From JAMWZF01 sp041628615 (GTDB taxonomy: Bacteria; Pseudomonadota; Alphaproteobacteria; Rhodobacterales; Rhodobacteraceae): DNA of 60,781 bases. A model generated the notes under the pieces. That model searched no databases and had not been told where the DNA came from. It worked only from the letters and a program-made list of their open reading frames with translations. Of this stretch, positions 7,951 to 17,248 are shown piece after piece. Position 1 is the stretch's first letter. Every line of letters begins with the position of its first letter. The position numbers were made by a program, and so were the translations under genes. The stretch is from NCBI GenBank assembly GCA_041628615.1, contig JBFKOW010000002.1, positions 1 to 60,781 of the forward strand, written 5' to 3'.

Positions 7951-9483
7951 TTAGATCCCTGCCGCATGTCGCACGAGCGTCTCGGGCGTCAATTCGTCGC
8001 CAGAGAGCTCCGCCGCGATCCGCCCCTCCCGCATGACGATCACCCGGTCCGACATGCCCATGATCTCGGGGATTTCCGAGCTGACCATGATCACGGCGAG
8101 ACCCTGAGCGGCGAGTTCCGCCATGAATTCGTGAACCGCGGCCTTGGAGCCTATGTCGATCCCCTTGGTCGGTTCGTCGAGAATGATGACCTTCGGCTGC
8201 GTGGCCAGCCATTTCGCGATCACGACCTTCTGCTGGTTGCCGCCCGAAAGGTTGCCGACCTCGGTATCGAGCGAGGCCGCGCGCAGGTCGAGGCGTTCGG
8301 TGTATTCGCGTGCCAGCTTGAACTCCTCGGCCAACCGCAGGAAGCCGTTGCGCGACGTGCGCCCAAGCGAGGGCAGCGTCACGTTCTGGAAGATCGGAAG
8401 CGCGGTGATCGCGCCCTGTTTGCCGCGATCCTCGGGCACATAGACGATGCCATTTGCAACGGCATCGGCAGGGGATCGAACCACCACCTGTTCGCCATCG
8501 ATATGCAATGTGCCTGACGAGGGCCGCGTGATCCCGAAGAGCGACTGCATGAATTCGGACCGTCCCGCACCGACGAGGCCGTAGAAGCCCAGGATCTCTC
8601 CTCGACGAAGCGTGAAACGTATGTCCGCAAACTCGGTCGGATGCTCGTAGGCTTCGACCGCCAGGATCTCATCGCCGATGTTGTGCTCGCGCTCGGGAAA
8701 GATCTGGCTGACGTCCCGACCGACCATCATCTTGACGAGTTCGGCCTCGGACACGTCCGCGATGGCACCATTCCCGACCAGGGCTCCATCCCGGAAGACA
8801 GTGTAGTTGTCCGCGATGCGGAAGATCTCGTCGAACTTGTGGCTGATGAACAGTATGGCCTTTCCCTGGCCCTTCAGCTCATCGACAAGGTCGTAGAGTT
8901 CTTCGATTTCCTTCTGGCTGAGCGCCGCGGTGGGCTCGTCCATGATCACGACCCGCGCGTCGATCGACAATGCCCGCGCGATGGCCACCAGGTGTTTGTT
9001 CGCAATCCCGAGGTCCTTGAGCTTCGTGCGCGGGTCGATCTGCGCGCCGATGCCCGCAAGAATATCGCTGGCCTTCTGGACCATGGCCGCGGTGTCGATC
9101 AGGCCAAGGCGGCCGCGCGGAGCGTGGCCCAGGAAGACGTTCTCCGCCACCGACAACTCGTCGAAGAGGACAGTCTCCTGGTGGATCGCGGTGACGCCCG
9201 CATCTCCCGCGGCTTGCGCCGTCGGAAATCGGCAAGGCGCTCCGTCGATCTCGATCTCTCCGCCATCCGGCTGATAGATGCCCGTCAGGATCTTGACGAC
9301 TGTCGATTTTCCCGCCCCGTTCTCTCCGACCAAGGCCGTGACTTTGCCGGGGAACAACTCGAGCGAAACTTCCGACAGGGCGGTGACCCCGGGAAAGGTC
9401 TTCGTGACCCGGTTCAGCGCCAGGATCGGCGTTTCGGTCTCCGCCCCGGGGAGGACGGATTTCTGATCGGGTTGCATCAACAT
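7951..9483 (-). CDS. rhaT: Rhamnose ABC transporter ATP-binding protein (two ATPase domains)
   Basis: A 510-residue sugar-type ABC ATPase with two fused nucleotide-binding domains. Domain one has a canonical Walker A (GENGAGKST) and Walker B (VVIMDEPTAAL). Domain two has the degenerate Walker A GLVGAGRSEFMQS usual for RbsA/MglA-like proteins, and the signature LSGGNQQKVVIAKWL. It would energise RhaP/RhaQ at the inner membrane. The start at 9483 lies about 67 bases after rhaS. Confidence 0.94.
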   Translation of the reverse strand: MLMQPDQKSVLPGAETETPILALNRVTKTFPGVTALSEVSLELFPGKVTALVGENGAGKSTVVKILTGIYQPDGGEIEIDGAPCRFPTAQAAGDAGVTAIHQETVLFDELSVAENVFLGHAPRGRLGLIDTAAMVQKASDILAGIGAQIDPRTKLKDLGIANKHLVAIARALSIDARVVIMDEPTAALSQKEIEELYDLVDELKGQGKAILFISHKFDEIFRIADNYTVFRDGALVGNGAIADVSEAELVKMMVGRDVSQIFPEREHNIGDEILAVEAYEHPTEFADIRFTLRRGEILGFYGLVGAGRSEFMQSLFGITRPSSGTLHIDGEQVVVRSPADAVANGIVYVPEDRGKQGAITALPIFQNVTLPSLGRTSRNGFLRLAEEFKLAREYTERLDLRAASLDTEVGNLSGGNQQKVVIAKWLATQPKVIILDEPTKGIDIGSKAAVHEFMAELAAQGLAVIMVSSEIPEIMGMSDRVIVMREGRIAAELSGDELTPETLVRHAAGI

Positions 9484-9550
9484 GGGTCTTGGCCGCCTTG
9501 CCGGTAGGGTGCCGGCGCAGCGCGAACGCCGCGCCGATCCTTGTCAGCGA

Positions 9551-10552
9551 TCAGAAGATGTCCTTGAACTGATCGATGTTGGACGCGTCGTAGGTGAAGG
9601 GATCGGACATGGCCGCCGCGTTCGTGTCGTCGAGCGTCACGGACCCCATGCGGCCGGTCGGGATTTCTGCGCCCGGCTCCGCCGACGCCGCGCCCGAGGC
9701 GAGCGCGTGGGCGATCATCGTCGCCGAGTATCCCAGATCGATCGGGTTCCAGATCGCGAAGCTCTTGGTCGCGCCGGATTCAACGCAGCCCGCCATCTCC
9801 GACGGCAGCCCAAGACCGGTCACGTTGACCTCGCCGATCTTGCCGGCATCAGAAACGGCCTGGCACGAGGCCAGGATGCCGACGGTCGTGGGCGCGATGA
9901 TCGCTTTCAGATCCGGGTAGGACGCCATGAGGCCCTGCGCTTCGCGGTAGGACTTGTCCGAAAGGTCGTCCCCGTAGACCGTGGCAACGAGCTCGATGCC
10001 CGGATAGTTGGGAAGCACCTCCTCGGCGGCCGCGATCCAGGCGTTCTGGTTGGTTGCGGTGGCCGACGCCGACAGGATCGCCACCTGGCCGCCGTCAGGC
10101 ATGTGATCGGCGGCGAGCTTGATGATCGTGTTGCCGATCAGTGGGGTCGACGACGGGTTGAGGTGCATCTGACGGCCATCTTCGTTCACCCCGGAGTCCC
10201 ATGAAATCACGGTGATGCCGCGCTGCATCGCGCGCTGGAGGGCGGGCGATACCGCATCGGGGTCGTTCGCCGAGATCGCGATGGCGTCGACGCCCTGCGC
10301 GATCAACGAGTTGATGACCTCGATCTGGCCTTCCGCGGTGGTGTCGGTCGGGCCAGTATAGATGACCTCGACGTTGCCGAGTTCAGCCGCCGCTTCCTCG
10401 GCCCCCTCGGCCGCCGCCTCGAAGAAGCCGATGCCGAGCGCCTTGACGACAAGCGCGATGCGCATGTTGTCCTGCGCCATGGCGCTGGTGCCCATGAGGC
10501 TGGCCGCGAGGCTCATGCCTGCCACCAGCGAGGTGATTGTCCGACGATTCAT
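9551..10552 (-). CDS. rhaS: Rhamnose ABC transporter periplasmic binding protein
   Basis: A 333-residue type I periplasmic sugar-binding protein. The signal peptide MNRRTITSLVAGMSLAASL ends at SAMAQ. The ribose-binding fold motifs INSLIAQGVDAIAISANDPD and ITVISWDSGVNEDGR are typical of RhaS/RbsB. The start chosen is the ATG at 10552, which has GGGAGG seven bases upstream; a longer frame to 10594 would put 14 residues before the signal peptide. It lies 38 bases after the end of rhaR. Confidence 0.94.
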   Translation of the reverse strand: MNRRTITSLVAGMSLAASLMGTSAMAQDNMRIALVVKALGIGFFEAAAEGAEEAAAELGNVEVIYTGPTDTTAEGQIEVINSLIAQGVDAIAISANDPDAVSPALQRAMQRGITVISWDSGVNEDGRQMHLNPSSTPLIGNTIIKLAADHMPDGGQVAILSASATATNQNAWIAAAEEVLPNYPGIELVATVYGDDLSDKSYREAQGLMASYPDLKAIIAPTTVGILASCQAVSDAGKIGEVNVTGLGLPSEMAGCVESGATKSFAIWNPIDLGYSATMIAHALASGAASAEPGAEIPTGRMGSVTLDDTNAAAMSDPFTYDASNIDQFKDIF

Positions 10553-10590
10553 GTCATATCCTCCCAAAGAGACTGTCGCACTTGGCCGAT

Positions 10591-11394
10591 TCATGAGGCG
10601 GCCATTTCCTCCTGAACGCCGCCGGATGGGGCGACGATCAGCTTCACGTCCGCAGCGTCCAGCATGTCTGCCGCCTTGTCCGAGAGACCTTCATCAGTGA
10701 TCAGTATCGAGATGCGATCGAGCCCGCAGAGGACGAGGCTGGACCGCTGCTCGAACTTGGTGCTGTCAACGAGCACCACAAGCTCGTCGGCCTGTCCGAT
10801 CAGTTTGGTTTCCGCCTGGATCAGAAGCGGATCCGCCTCCATCACCCCGAGCGGCCCAACGCCCTGCGCGCCCATGAACATGCGGCGGGCATAGAAATTG
10901 CGTGTCACGTCGTTTTCGAAGGGTGACAGAATGATGTTCTGTTCGCGGTAGATTGCGCCGCCGGACAGCATGATCGTGTTCTTCGAATGCTTCAGCAGGT
11001 GCTCGGCGATCGGAAAGGAATTCGTGAAAACCTGGCAGCGGCGGCTCGCAAGCGGGTGCACCATCTGGAACGTGGTCGTCCCGCCGTTGATGATGATCGG
11101 ATCGCCGTCTTCGCACAGGTCGACGGCCGCCCGGGCGATCGCCTGCTTCTCCTTGATCCGGAGGGTCTGATTGACCTCGAAAGTGCGGCCGGCAAGGCCG
11201 ACAAATTGCGGAGGGTGGATCGCTTCGGCGCCGCCGCGCACGCGCCGGACCTTCTTCTGCATGTGCAAGGCAGAGATGTCTCGGCGGATCGTGGCCTCGG
11301 ATGCGCCGGTCAGGTTGCACAGGTCGATGACCGTCACGACGGCCCGATCCTGGACAGCGGACAGAATGACCCTGTGACGTTCCTTCTCGTGCAT
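10591..11394 (-). CDS. rhaR: DeoR-family transcriptional repressor of rhamnose genes
   Basis: A 267-residue DeoR-family regulator: an N-terminal winged helix (ERHRVILSAVQ then LCNLTGASEATIRRDISAL) and a C-terminal sugar-phosphate sensing domain of the DeoRC type (IIINGGTTTFQMVHPL; LVVLVDSTKFEQRS). In Rhizobium leguminosarum the orthologue is the first gene of the rhamnose transport operon and a negative regulator. The ATG at 11394 is preceded by AGGGAGG with a five-base gap; a frame to 11433 exists but lacks such a site. Its upstream region is shared with rhaD. Confidence 0.92.
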   Translation of the reverse strand: MHEKERHRVILSAVQDRAVVTVIDLCNLTGASEATIRRDISALHMQKKVRRVRGGAEAIHPPQFVGLAGRTFEVNQTLRIKEKQAIARAAVDLCEDGDPIIINGGTTTFQMVHPLASRRCQVFTNSFPIAEHLLKHSKNTIMLSGGAIYREQNIILSPFENDVTRNFYARRMFMGAQGVGPLGVMEADPLLIQAETKLIGQADELVVLVDSTKFEQRSSLVLCGLDRISILITDEGLSDKAADMLDAADVKLIVAPSGGVQEEMAAS

Positions 11395-11438
11395 GGCGGC
11401 CTCCCTGACTGCAGACCCTGCCGAGAATCGCAAGCAAC

Positions 11439-11509
11439 GTCAATCAAAAACAATCATGGATATCCACTATGCAGCACCGGATGATTGAATTTGACGCTTT
11501 CCGATTGAC
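11439..11509. promoter_or_regulatory. Candidate RhaR operator repeats in the rhaR-rhaD divergent promoter
   Basis: The 186-base region between the two starts carries two copies of CAATCA ten bases apart (11441-11446, 11451-11456) and inverted partners on the other side. CAATCAT (11451-11457) mirrors ATGATTG (11481-11487), and GTCAATC (11439-11445) mirrors GATTGAC (11503-11509). TTGACA at 11505-11510 could be a -35 element for rhaD, but no convincing -10 follows. Direct and inverted repeats of this kind suit a DeoR-family repressor controlling both operons. Confidence 0.45.
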
Positions 11510-11580
11510 AAGAGGACGCACCATCCTCACCCTGCACAACGAGCGAAACGCGACTTTGGCCGTCCTCACAGGAGCGCATC

Positions 11581-13683
11581 ATGTTGAAATCAGCAGACAA
11601 CCCACTGCTTGAGAACTGCTGGGACGATCAGGTCGCGCAAGGCATGAGCGAATCGGAGTTGCTCCTCTATCGCTCCAACATCCTTGGCGCGGACAAGCGC
11701 GTGACCAACTACGGCGGCGGAAACACCTCTGCGAAGGTCATGGAGACCGACCCGCTGACTGGAACGCAGGTCGAGGTCCTTTGGGTGAAGGGCTCGGGCG
11801 GCGACATCGGCTCCATCAGGATGGATGGGTTCGCAACGCTCTACATGGACAAGCTCGATGCTCTGAAGTCGCTCTACCGTGGGGTCGAATTCGAAGACGA
11901 GATGGTGGGATATCTCCCCCATTGCACCTTCAGACTGAACCCCCGCGCGGCCTCCATCGACACGCCGCTTCATGCATACGTGCCCCGACGCCACGTCGAT
12001 CACGTCCACGCGGACGCAATCATCGCCATTGCCGCTTCGAGGAATTCGAAGGAGCTGACGCGCGAGATTTTCGGCGATCGCATCGGCTGGCTGCCATGGA
12101 AGCGCCCGGGCTACGAGTTGGGCCTGTGGCTGGAGAAGTTCTGCGTCGAACACCCGGAGGCGGATGGTGTCGTGCTGGAAAGCCACGGCCTGTTCACCTG
12201 GGCCGACACCGCAAGGGACTGCTACGATACCACGATCGGCGTCATCAATCGCGCGACAGAATGGCTGCACGAGCGGACATCAGGCGTCCCGGCCTTTGGT
12301 GGCGCGAAACATGCCTCTCTCGACGCCACCGCACGCCGCGACGTGGCGGCGCGCCTGATGCCCGCAATTCGCGGCCTCGTGAGCGGCAACCAGCATATGG
12401 TCGGCCATTTCAACGATGGCCCCGCCGTTCTGGAGTTCGTCAACTCGAAGAACATGGAAGACCTCGCCGCCCTGGGCACCTCCTGCCCCGATCACTTCCT
12501 GCGCACGAAGATCCGTCCGCTCGTCGTGGACTTCGATCCTGCTCAAGGCAATCTCGACAAGGTCCTGGCGGGCCTGCCGGCGCAGGTCGAAGCCTACCGC
12601 GAAGAATACAGGGCCTATTACGAGCGCTGCAAACACGACGACAGTCCGCCCCTGCGCGACCCCAATGCCGTCGTCTACCTCGTGCCGGGCGTTGGAATGA
12701 TCACCTTCGCGAAGGACAAGGCGACCGCTCGGATCTCGGGCGAATTCTACATCAACGCGATCAACGTGATGCGGGGCGCGTCGGCGGTCAGTGAGTACCG
12801 GGGTCTGCCTGAGCAGGAGGCTTTCGACATCGAGTACTGGCTCCTCGAGGAGGCAAAGCTGCAGCGCATGCCCAAGCCCAAGTCGCTTGCGGGTCGCGTC
12901 GCGCTCGTGACCGGCGGTGCTGGCGGAATCGGCGCGGCAACGGCCCACCGTTATCTGTCGGAGGGCGCCTGCGTCGTTCTGGCCGACATCAACGCCGGCA
13001 ACCTTAAGGCCGCCCGGGACAGCCTCGCTCAAGCCTTCGGTCAGGACGTGGTCCGGTCGGTGGTCATGGATGTCACCAACGAAGACGCGGTCGCGAAGGC
13101 TTTCGCGGAGGCCGCTGTCGAGTTCGGCGGGATAGATATCCTGGTGTCGAATGCGGGGATCGCCTCCTCGGCGCCCGTCGAAGAGACCTCGCTGGCGCTC
13201 TGGAACAAGAACATGGACATCCTGTCCACCGGCTATTTCCTTGTCAGCCGCGAAGCCTTCAAGCTGATGCGCGTGCAGAACATGGGTGGATCGATCGTCT
13301 TCGTCGCCTCGAAGAATGGTCTTGCGGCCTCGCCGAACGCGTCGGCCTACTGCACCGCCAAGGCCTCGGAAATCCACCTGGCCCGCTGCCTCGCGCTCGA
13401 GGGCGCCGAGGCTGGCATCCGCGTCAATGTCGTCAACCCCGATGCCGTGTTGCGCGGCTCGAAGATCTGGGAAGGCGAGTGGCTCGATCAGCGGGCGTCG
13501 ACCTACGGCACCGACAAGGAAGGCCTTGAGGAGATGTACCGCAATCGCTCCCTGCTCAAGCGGTCGGTCCTGCCCGAGGACATCGCGGAAGCCTGTTTTT
13601 TCTTCGCGGCAGAGACTTCGTCCAAATCCACCGGAAACATCCTCAACGTGGATGCCGGCAACGTTCAGGCGTTTACGCGCTGA
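11581..13683 (+). CDS. rhaD: Bifunctional rhamnulose-1-phosphate aldolase / lactaldehyde dehydrogenase
   Basis: A 700-residue fusion. Residues about 1-420 form a class II (zinc) aldolase domain with the metal-site motifs VDHVHADAIIAIA and ESHGLFTW. Residues about 435-700 form a short-chain dehydrogenase with GGAGGIGAATA for NAD binding, SNAG and the catalytic Tyr-x3-Lys in YCTAKA. The protein would split L-rhamnulose-1-phosphate into dihydroxyacetone phosphate and L-lactaldehyde and oxidise the latter to lactate. The architecture and neighbour rhaI match the rhizobial pathway. It is transcribed divergently from rhaR. Confidence 0.93.
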   Translation: MLKSADNPLLENCWDDQVAQGMSESELLLYRSNILGADKRVTNYGGGNTSAKVMETDPLTGTQVEVLWVKGSGGDIGSIRMDGFATLYMDKLDALKSLYRGVEFEDEMVGYLPHCTFRLNPRAASIDTPLHAYVPRRHVDHVHADAIIAIAASRNSKELTREIFGDRIGWLPWKRPGYELGLWLEKFCVEHPEADGVVLESHGLFTWADTARDCYDTTIGVINRATEWLHERTSGVPAFGGAKHASLDATARRDVAARLMPAIRGLVSGNQHMVGHFNDGPAVLEFVNSKNMEDLAALGTSCPDHFLRTKIRPLVVDFDPAQGNLDKVLAGLPAQVEAYREEYRAYYERCKHDDSPPLRDPNAVVYLVPGVGMITFAKDKATARISGEFYINAINVMRGASAVSEYRGLPEQEAFDIEYWLLEEAKLQRMPKPKSLAGRVALVTGGAGGIGAATAHRYLSEGACVVLADINAGNLKAARDSLAQAFGQDVVRSVVMDVTNEDAVAKAFAEAAVEFGGIDILVSNAGIASSAPVEETSLALWNKNMDILSTGYFLVSREAFKLMRVQNMGGSIVFVASKNGLAASPNASAYCTAKASEIHLARCLALEGAEAGIRVNVVNPDAVLRGSKIWEGEWLDQRASTYGTDKEGLEEMYRNRSLLKRSVLPEDIAEACFFFAAETSSKSTGNILNVDAGNVQAFTR

Positions 13684-13706
13684 GGGCAACAGACGGGAGA
13701 GCGGCC

Positions 13707-14945
13707 ATGAGCTACGAGACTGCAAGAGCCGCTTTCGCGGAGTGGGGCGTGGATACCGAAGCGGCGCTTGCGCGCCTGGCAACCATCCCGATCTCGATGC
13801 ATTGCTGGCAGGGCGACGACGTCGTTGGCTTCGAGAAGAAGACCGGGTCCTCGGGCGGCGGCATACAGGCCACTGGCAACCATCCCGGCCGGGCCAGGAC
13901 GCCGGTCGAACTTCGTGCCGATCTGGAATTCGCCTACTCCATGATCCCGGGCAAGCACCGGCTCAATCTTCATGCGATGTACATGGACACGGATGAGACC
14001 CCCGACCGCGACGAGATCGAATACAGGCACTTCGCGCCGTGGGTCGATTGGGCCAAGGATCAGGGTATCGGGCTCGACTTCAACCCGACCTTTTTCGCCC
14101 ACGCCAAGGCCGACGACAACCTGACGCTGTCGCATCCCGATCCGGGCATTCGCGACTTCTGGATCGAACACGGCAAACGCACGCGGGAGATAGCCTGGCG
14201 CATGGGCGCCGAGCTTGGCAGCCCGTGCGTGAACAACATCTGGGTGCCGGATGGCTACAAGGATACCCCTGTGGACCGCATGGCCGCACGAAGGCGGCTC
14301 GAGTCCTCACTCGATGAAATGCTCGCACCAGAACAGGACCCCGCTCAGATGCTCGATGCGGTCGAGTCCAAGCTCTTCGGGATCGGTGTCGAGGCCTGCA
14401 CGGTTGGAAGTCACGAGTTCTACATGGGCTACGCGATCCGCAAGGGCACGCTCCTTTGTCTCGACATGGGGCACTTCCACCCCACTGAAAACATCGCGGA
14501 CAAGCTGAGCGCGGTGGCCCTTTCGCTGCCGCAGATCCTTCTGCACGTGTCGCGCCCGATGCGCTGGGACAGTGACCACGTCATTCTTCAAAACGACGAT
14601 ATCCTTGCGATGGCCCACGAACTGGTCAGTGCGGACCTGCTGGACCGCACCTTCATCGGCCTCGACTTCTTCGACGCAACGATCAGCCGGACGGCGGCCT
14701 GGGTCATCGGAGTCAGAAACATGCAGAAGGCCTTGTTGCGGGCCCTGTTGACGCCGTGGGACCGGCTGCGCGCCGCGGAAGACAACCTCGATTTCACCGC
14801 GCGGCTCACCTTGACAGAAGAGTTCAGAGACCTGCCTTTCGGTGCCGTCTGGGCTGAATTCTGCAAACGGCTCGGCACACCATCCGGGCTATCCCTAATG
14901 GGCGAGCTTGAAGCCTATCAGGCAGGAGTCGCTTCCCGGGGCTGA
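13707..14945 (+). CDS. rhaI: L-rhamnose isomerase, rhizobial RhaI type
   Basis: A 412-residue TIM-barrel isomerase of the xylose-isomerase superfamily. Motifs include MHCWQGDDVVGFE near the N-terminus, the metal-site segment GLDFNPTFFAHAKADDNLTL, CLDMGHFHPTE and the later SRPMRWDSDHV. It converts L-rhamnose to L-rhamnulose in the cytoplasm. It follows rhaD by 23 bases with GGGAGA upstream, so the two are co-transcribed. Confidence 0.93.
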   Translation: MSYETARAAFAEWGVDTEAALARLATIPISMHCWQGDDVVGFEKKTGSSGGGIQATGNHPGRARTPVELRADLEFAYSMIPGKHRLNLHAMYMDTDETPDRDEIEYRHFAPWVDWAKDQGIGLDFNPTFFAHAKADDNLTLSHPDPGIRDFWIEHGKRTREIAWRMGAELGSPCVNNIWVPDGYKDTPVDRMAARRRLESSLDEMLAPEQDPAQMLDAVESKLFGIGVEACTVGSHEFYMGYAIRKGTLLCLDMGHFHPTENIADKLSAVALSLPQILLHVSRPMRWDSDHVILQNDDILAMAHELVSADLLDRTFIGLDFFDATISRTAAWVIGVRNMQKALLRALLTPWDRLRAAEDNLDFTARLTLTEEFRDLPFGAVWAEFCKRLGTPSGLSLMGELEAYQAGVASRG

Positions 14946-15344
14946 GACGCGGGAGCGGTCCGCACAGACACAAGCCGACGCGTCGCTGACCCCTGGCTCT
15001 GTTTCCGCTCAAAGATGAAACACTCAGGTAAGCGACAATGTCGGCAATGTCCGCGAAGCGGACCCTACCAGCGCCAACTTCGAACGGCTGCTTTCAGAAG
15101 GGCGTCGAGTTCCTGCGAATTGGCCACTATCGATTACTTGTCCCCGGTGACTACCATGAGCCTCCGAGGAGACAATTTTTTTCCGGCGCGCCGACCCACA
15201 AGACATCCACCCAGGCCAGATCGAGGACTGTATTGCGGAGAACAGCAGCGTCTGCGTGCTGGCAATAAAAGGCGACGGAAACAGCGGCTTCAGTCTCGCG
15301 AGTCCTGCAAGACCAAACCCATATCAACCGGTTATCCTGCCATC
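14946..15344. other. Gene-poor gap of about 400 bases after rhaI
   Basis: No convincing gene is visible. There is a short perfect hairpin GTCCGC-GAA-GCGGAC (15049-15063) and a run of seven T residues near 15175-15181 that is not next to it. Base composition is lower in GC than the rest of the window, and reading frames in all phases are short or lack family resemblance. It could hold the end of the rhaDI transcript and an old insertion or deletion scar. Confidence 0.4.
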
Positions 15345-15656
15345 TCACCCTTCGTCCGGGCCGAGTACCCGCGCCTCGTGCGCAATGGCCCATTCGATCA
15401 GTTCGGACCAGAGGCGCTCGGTCAGGTCGGGGTCGAGACCGCGCCGGTCCGCGCCGTCACGCACCTTGGCGATCACCTCGGCGACCCGTTCCTTCGTCCG
15501 GGCGGGCAGGCCCTCGATCTGCTTCAGGACGATGGCGCGGTCGATATAGCCCGCCCGCTCCGCCAGCAGGTCAAGCAACGCGCGGTCGATCCGATCGATC
15601 TGGACGCGCAGCGCAGTCATGGTTTCGCACGCTTCGGGTGGCTGTGGTTGGGTCAT
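15345..15656 (-). CDS. Chorismate mutase (AroQ fold, monofunctional)
   Basis: A 103-residue all-helical chorismate mutase: ALRVQIDRIDRALLDLLAERAGYIDRA with the conserved Arg and Asp of helix 1, then LKQIEGLPARTKERVAEVI with the catalytic Lys and Arg of the PchB/AroQ active site, and a final helix LWSELIEWAIAHE. It converts chorismate to prephenate or could act as an isochorismate-pyruvate lyase. Either the ATG at 15656 or the GTG directly before it (15659) could start it. The gene stands alone, reading leftward. Confidence 0.88.
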   Translation of the reverse strand: MTQPQPPEACETMTALRVQIDRIDRALLDLLAERAGYIDRAIVLKQIEGLPARTKERVAEVIAKVRDGADRRGLDPDLTERLWSELIEWAIAHEARVLGPDEG

Positions 15657-15659
15657 CAC

Positions 15660-15973
15660 GGTGCCTGTTGCCCTTTTCGATCAGTCTTGTCCATGGCCCC
15701 CGTAGGGGCGTGAAGCCGTGTGAACTGCTGCGCCGCGCGCGCCGCGCGGGCGGTCAAGAGATCCGAAAGACTGCATCGGTGCGGCAACCAGACATTCGTC
15801 TCCGCGGCGATGAGCCGGACCGGATCTCCAAGACGACTACAGGTTCTTGCGAAGGCCCCCATCGAAGCTGCCATTCGCTACAGTCGCGAATTCCATTGTC
15901 CGCCGGGGCTCCTCGACGCGCGACGGAGCAGCCTCTTTGCCGATTTCCTTCAGACATCGACCGCACGGGCCGT
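15660..15973. other. Gap between chorismate mutase and dadA
   Basis: About 310 bases follow the dadA stop in its direction of transcription. A 72-codon minus-strand frame (15656-15874) and a plus-strand frame (15720-16022) are open, but neither resembles a known family or has a clear ribosome-binding site. I see no supported gene, terminator or repeat here. Confidence 0.35.
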
Positions 15974-17227
15974 TCAATACCGCTCTGCCGTGAGACCCTC
16001 GAAATCGATGTCGGGCTTCTGACCCAGCACGAGGTCGGCCACCGCTTTCCCCGATCCGGCCGACATGGTCCAGCCGAGCGTGCCGTGACCCGTATTCAGG
16101 TAGAGGTTCTGCAGTCGGGTCGGGCCGAGCACAGGCGTGCCGTCCGGCGTCATCGGCCGCAGGCCCGTCCAGCCCTCTGATCTGGACAGATCGCCGCCTT
16201 TCGGAAAGAGATCGTTGACGACGTAGCGGACCGTATCGGTGGCATGTGGGCCCAGGCGCCCGGAGTAACCGGCGATCTCGGCCTGTCCGGCGACGCGGAT
16301 GCGATCGCCGAGGCGCGTGATCGCCACCTTGTGGGTTTCGTCCATGATCGTCGACTGCGGCGCGCCTTCGTCGTCGACGACGGGCAGCGTCACCGAGTAA
16401 CCCTTGACCGGGTAGATCGGAAGCCGAATCCTGATCGGATTCAGCACGCGCGGTGCATAGCTGCCCATGGCGCAGACATATCGGTCCGCCGTGATCCGAC
16501 CGGCGGGTTCCGTCTCGATACCCACGACACGGCCGTTTTCGACGTCGATTCTTCTGATCGTCTGGCCATAGAGGAACTCGACACCGGCTTCGGCGCACTT
16601 TTCGGCCAGCGCGACGGTGAACAGCCTGCAGTCGCCGGTTCGGTCGGACGTCAGCCTCAGGCCGCCGACGAACTTGTCGCGGACATGTGCCAGCGCGGGC
16701 TCGACGGCGATACAGCCGTCACGGTCGAGGACTTCGTAGGGCGAGCCATATTCGGCGAGGATCTCCTGGTCGGCCTTCGACCCCTTCAGTTGCTTCTCGG
16801 TGCGGAAAAGCTGGAGAGTGCCCTGAGCGCGCCCGTCATACTCGATCCCCGTCTCTGCAATCAGGTCTGGCAGACAGTCGCGGGAATAGCTTGAGATGCG
16901 GACCATGCGGGACTTGTTGATCCGATAGCTCTCTTCGTTGCAATTCCTGAGCATCTGCAGCCCCCAAACCCACATGGTCGGGCTGATCAGCGGCCATATG
17001 AAGAGCGGTCGGCGTTTCATGAATAGCCACTTGAGCGCTTTCATCGGAATGCCGGGCGCGGCCCAGGGCGATGTCATTCCGTAGGACAATTCGCCGGCAT
17101 TGGCATAGCTGGTCTCAAGCCCCGGTCCCGGCTGGCGGTCGATCACGGAAACCTCCGCGCCGCCGCGCGCCAGATACCACGCCGTGGTGACACCCACGAC
17201 GCCGGCTCCCATGACAACGACTTTCAT
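15974..17227 (-). CDS. dadA: D-amino acid dehydrogenase small subunit DadA
   Basis: A 417-residue FAD enzyme of the DAO superfamily. The N-terminal dinucleotide fold VVVMGAGVVGVTTAWYLARG, the family motif SYANAGELSYGMTSPWAAPG, the central YPVKGYSVTLP and the C-terminal FAD motif LYLNTGHGTLGWTMSAGSG are those of DadA. It oxidises D-alanine and other D-amino acids at the inner face of the membrane, passing electrons to quinone. The imine product fits the adjacent RidA-family gene 21 bases upstream, which is likely in the same operon. Confidence 0.93.
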   Translation of the reverse strand: MKVVVMGAGVVGVTTAWYLARGGAEVSVIDRQPGPGLETSYANAGELSYGMTSPWAAPGIPMKALKWLFMKRRPLFIWPLISPTMWVWGLQMLRNCNEESYRINKSRMVRISSYSRDCLPDLIAETGIEYDGRAQGTLQLFRTEKQLKGSKADQEILAEYGSPYEVLDRDGCIAVEPALAHVRDKFVGGLRLTSDRTGDCRLFTVALAEKCAEAGVEFLYGQTIRRIDVENGRVVGIETEPAGRITADRYVCAMGSYAPRVLNPIRIRLPIYPVKGYSVTLPVVDDEGAPQSTIMDETHKVAITRLGDRIRVAGQAEIAGYSGRLGPHATDTVRYVVNDLFPKGGDLSRSEGWTGLRPMTPDGTPVLGPTRLQNLYLNTGHGTLGWTMSAGSGKAVADLVLGQKPDIDFEGLTAERY

Positions 17228-17248
17228 TCTGCGTGTCTCCCGGGTTTC

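Noticed and set aside
12280..13782. A 500-codon minus-strand open frame opposite rhaD
   Set aside because: Composition is that of an antisense shadow and rhaD beneath it has both catalytic domains intact.
15015..15713. Plus-strand frame over the gap after rhaI and opposite the chorismate mutase gene
   Set aside because: Half of it is antisense to the chorismate mutase gene and the rest has no recognisable domain or ribosome-binding site.
15656..15874. Minus-strand 72-codon frame before the chorismate mutase gene
   Set aside because: No ribosome-binding site, no known motif and atypical composition; too weak to call a gene.
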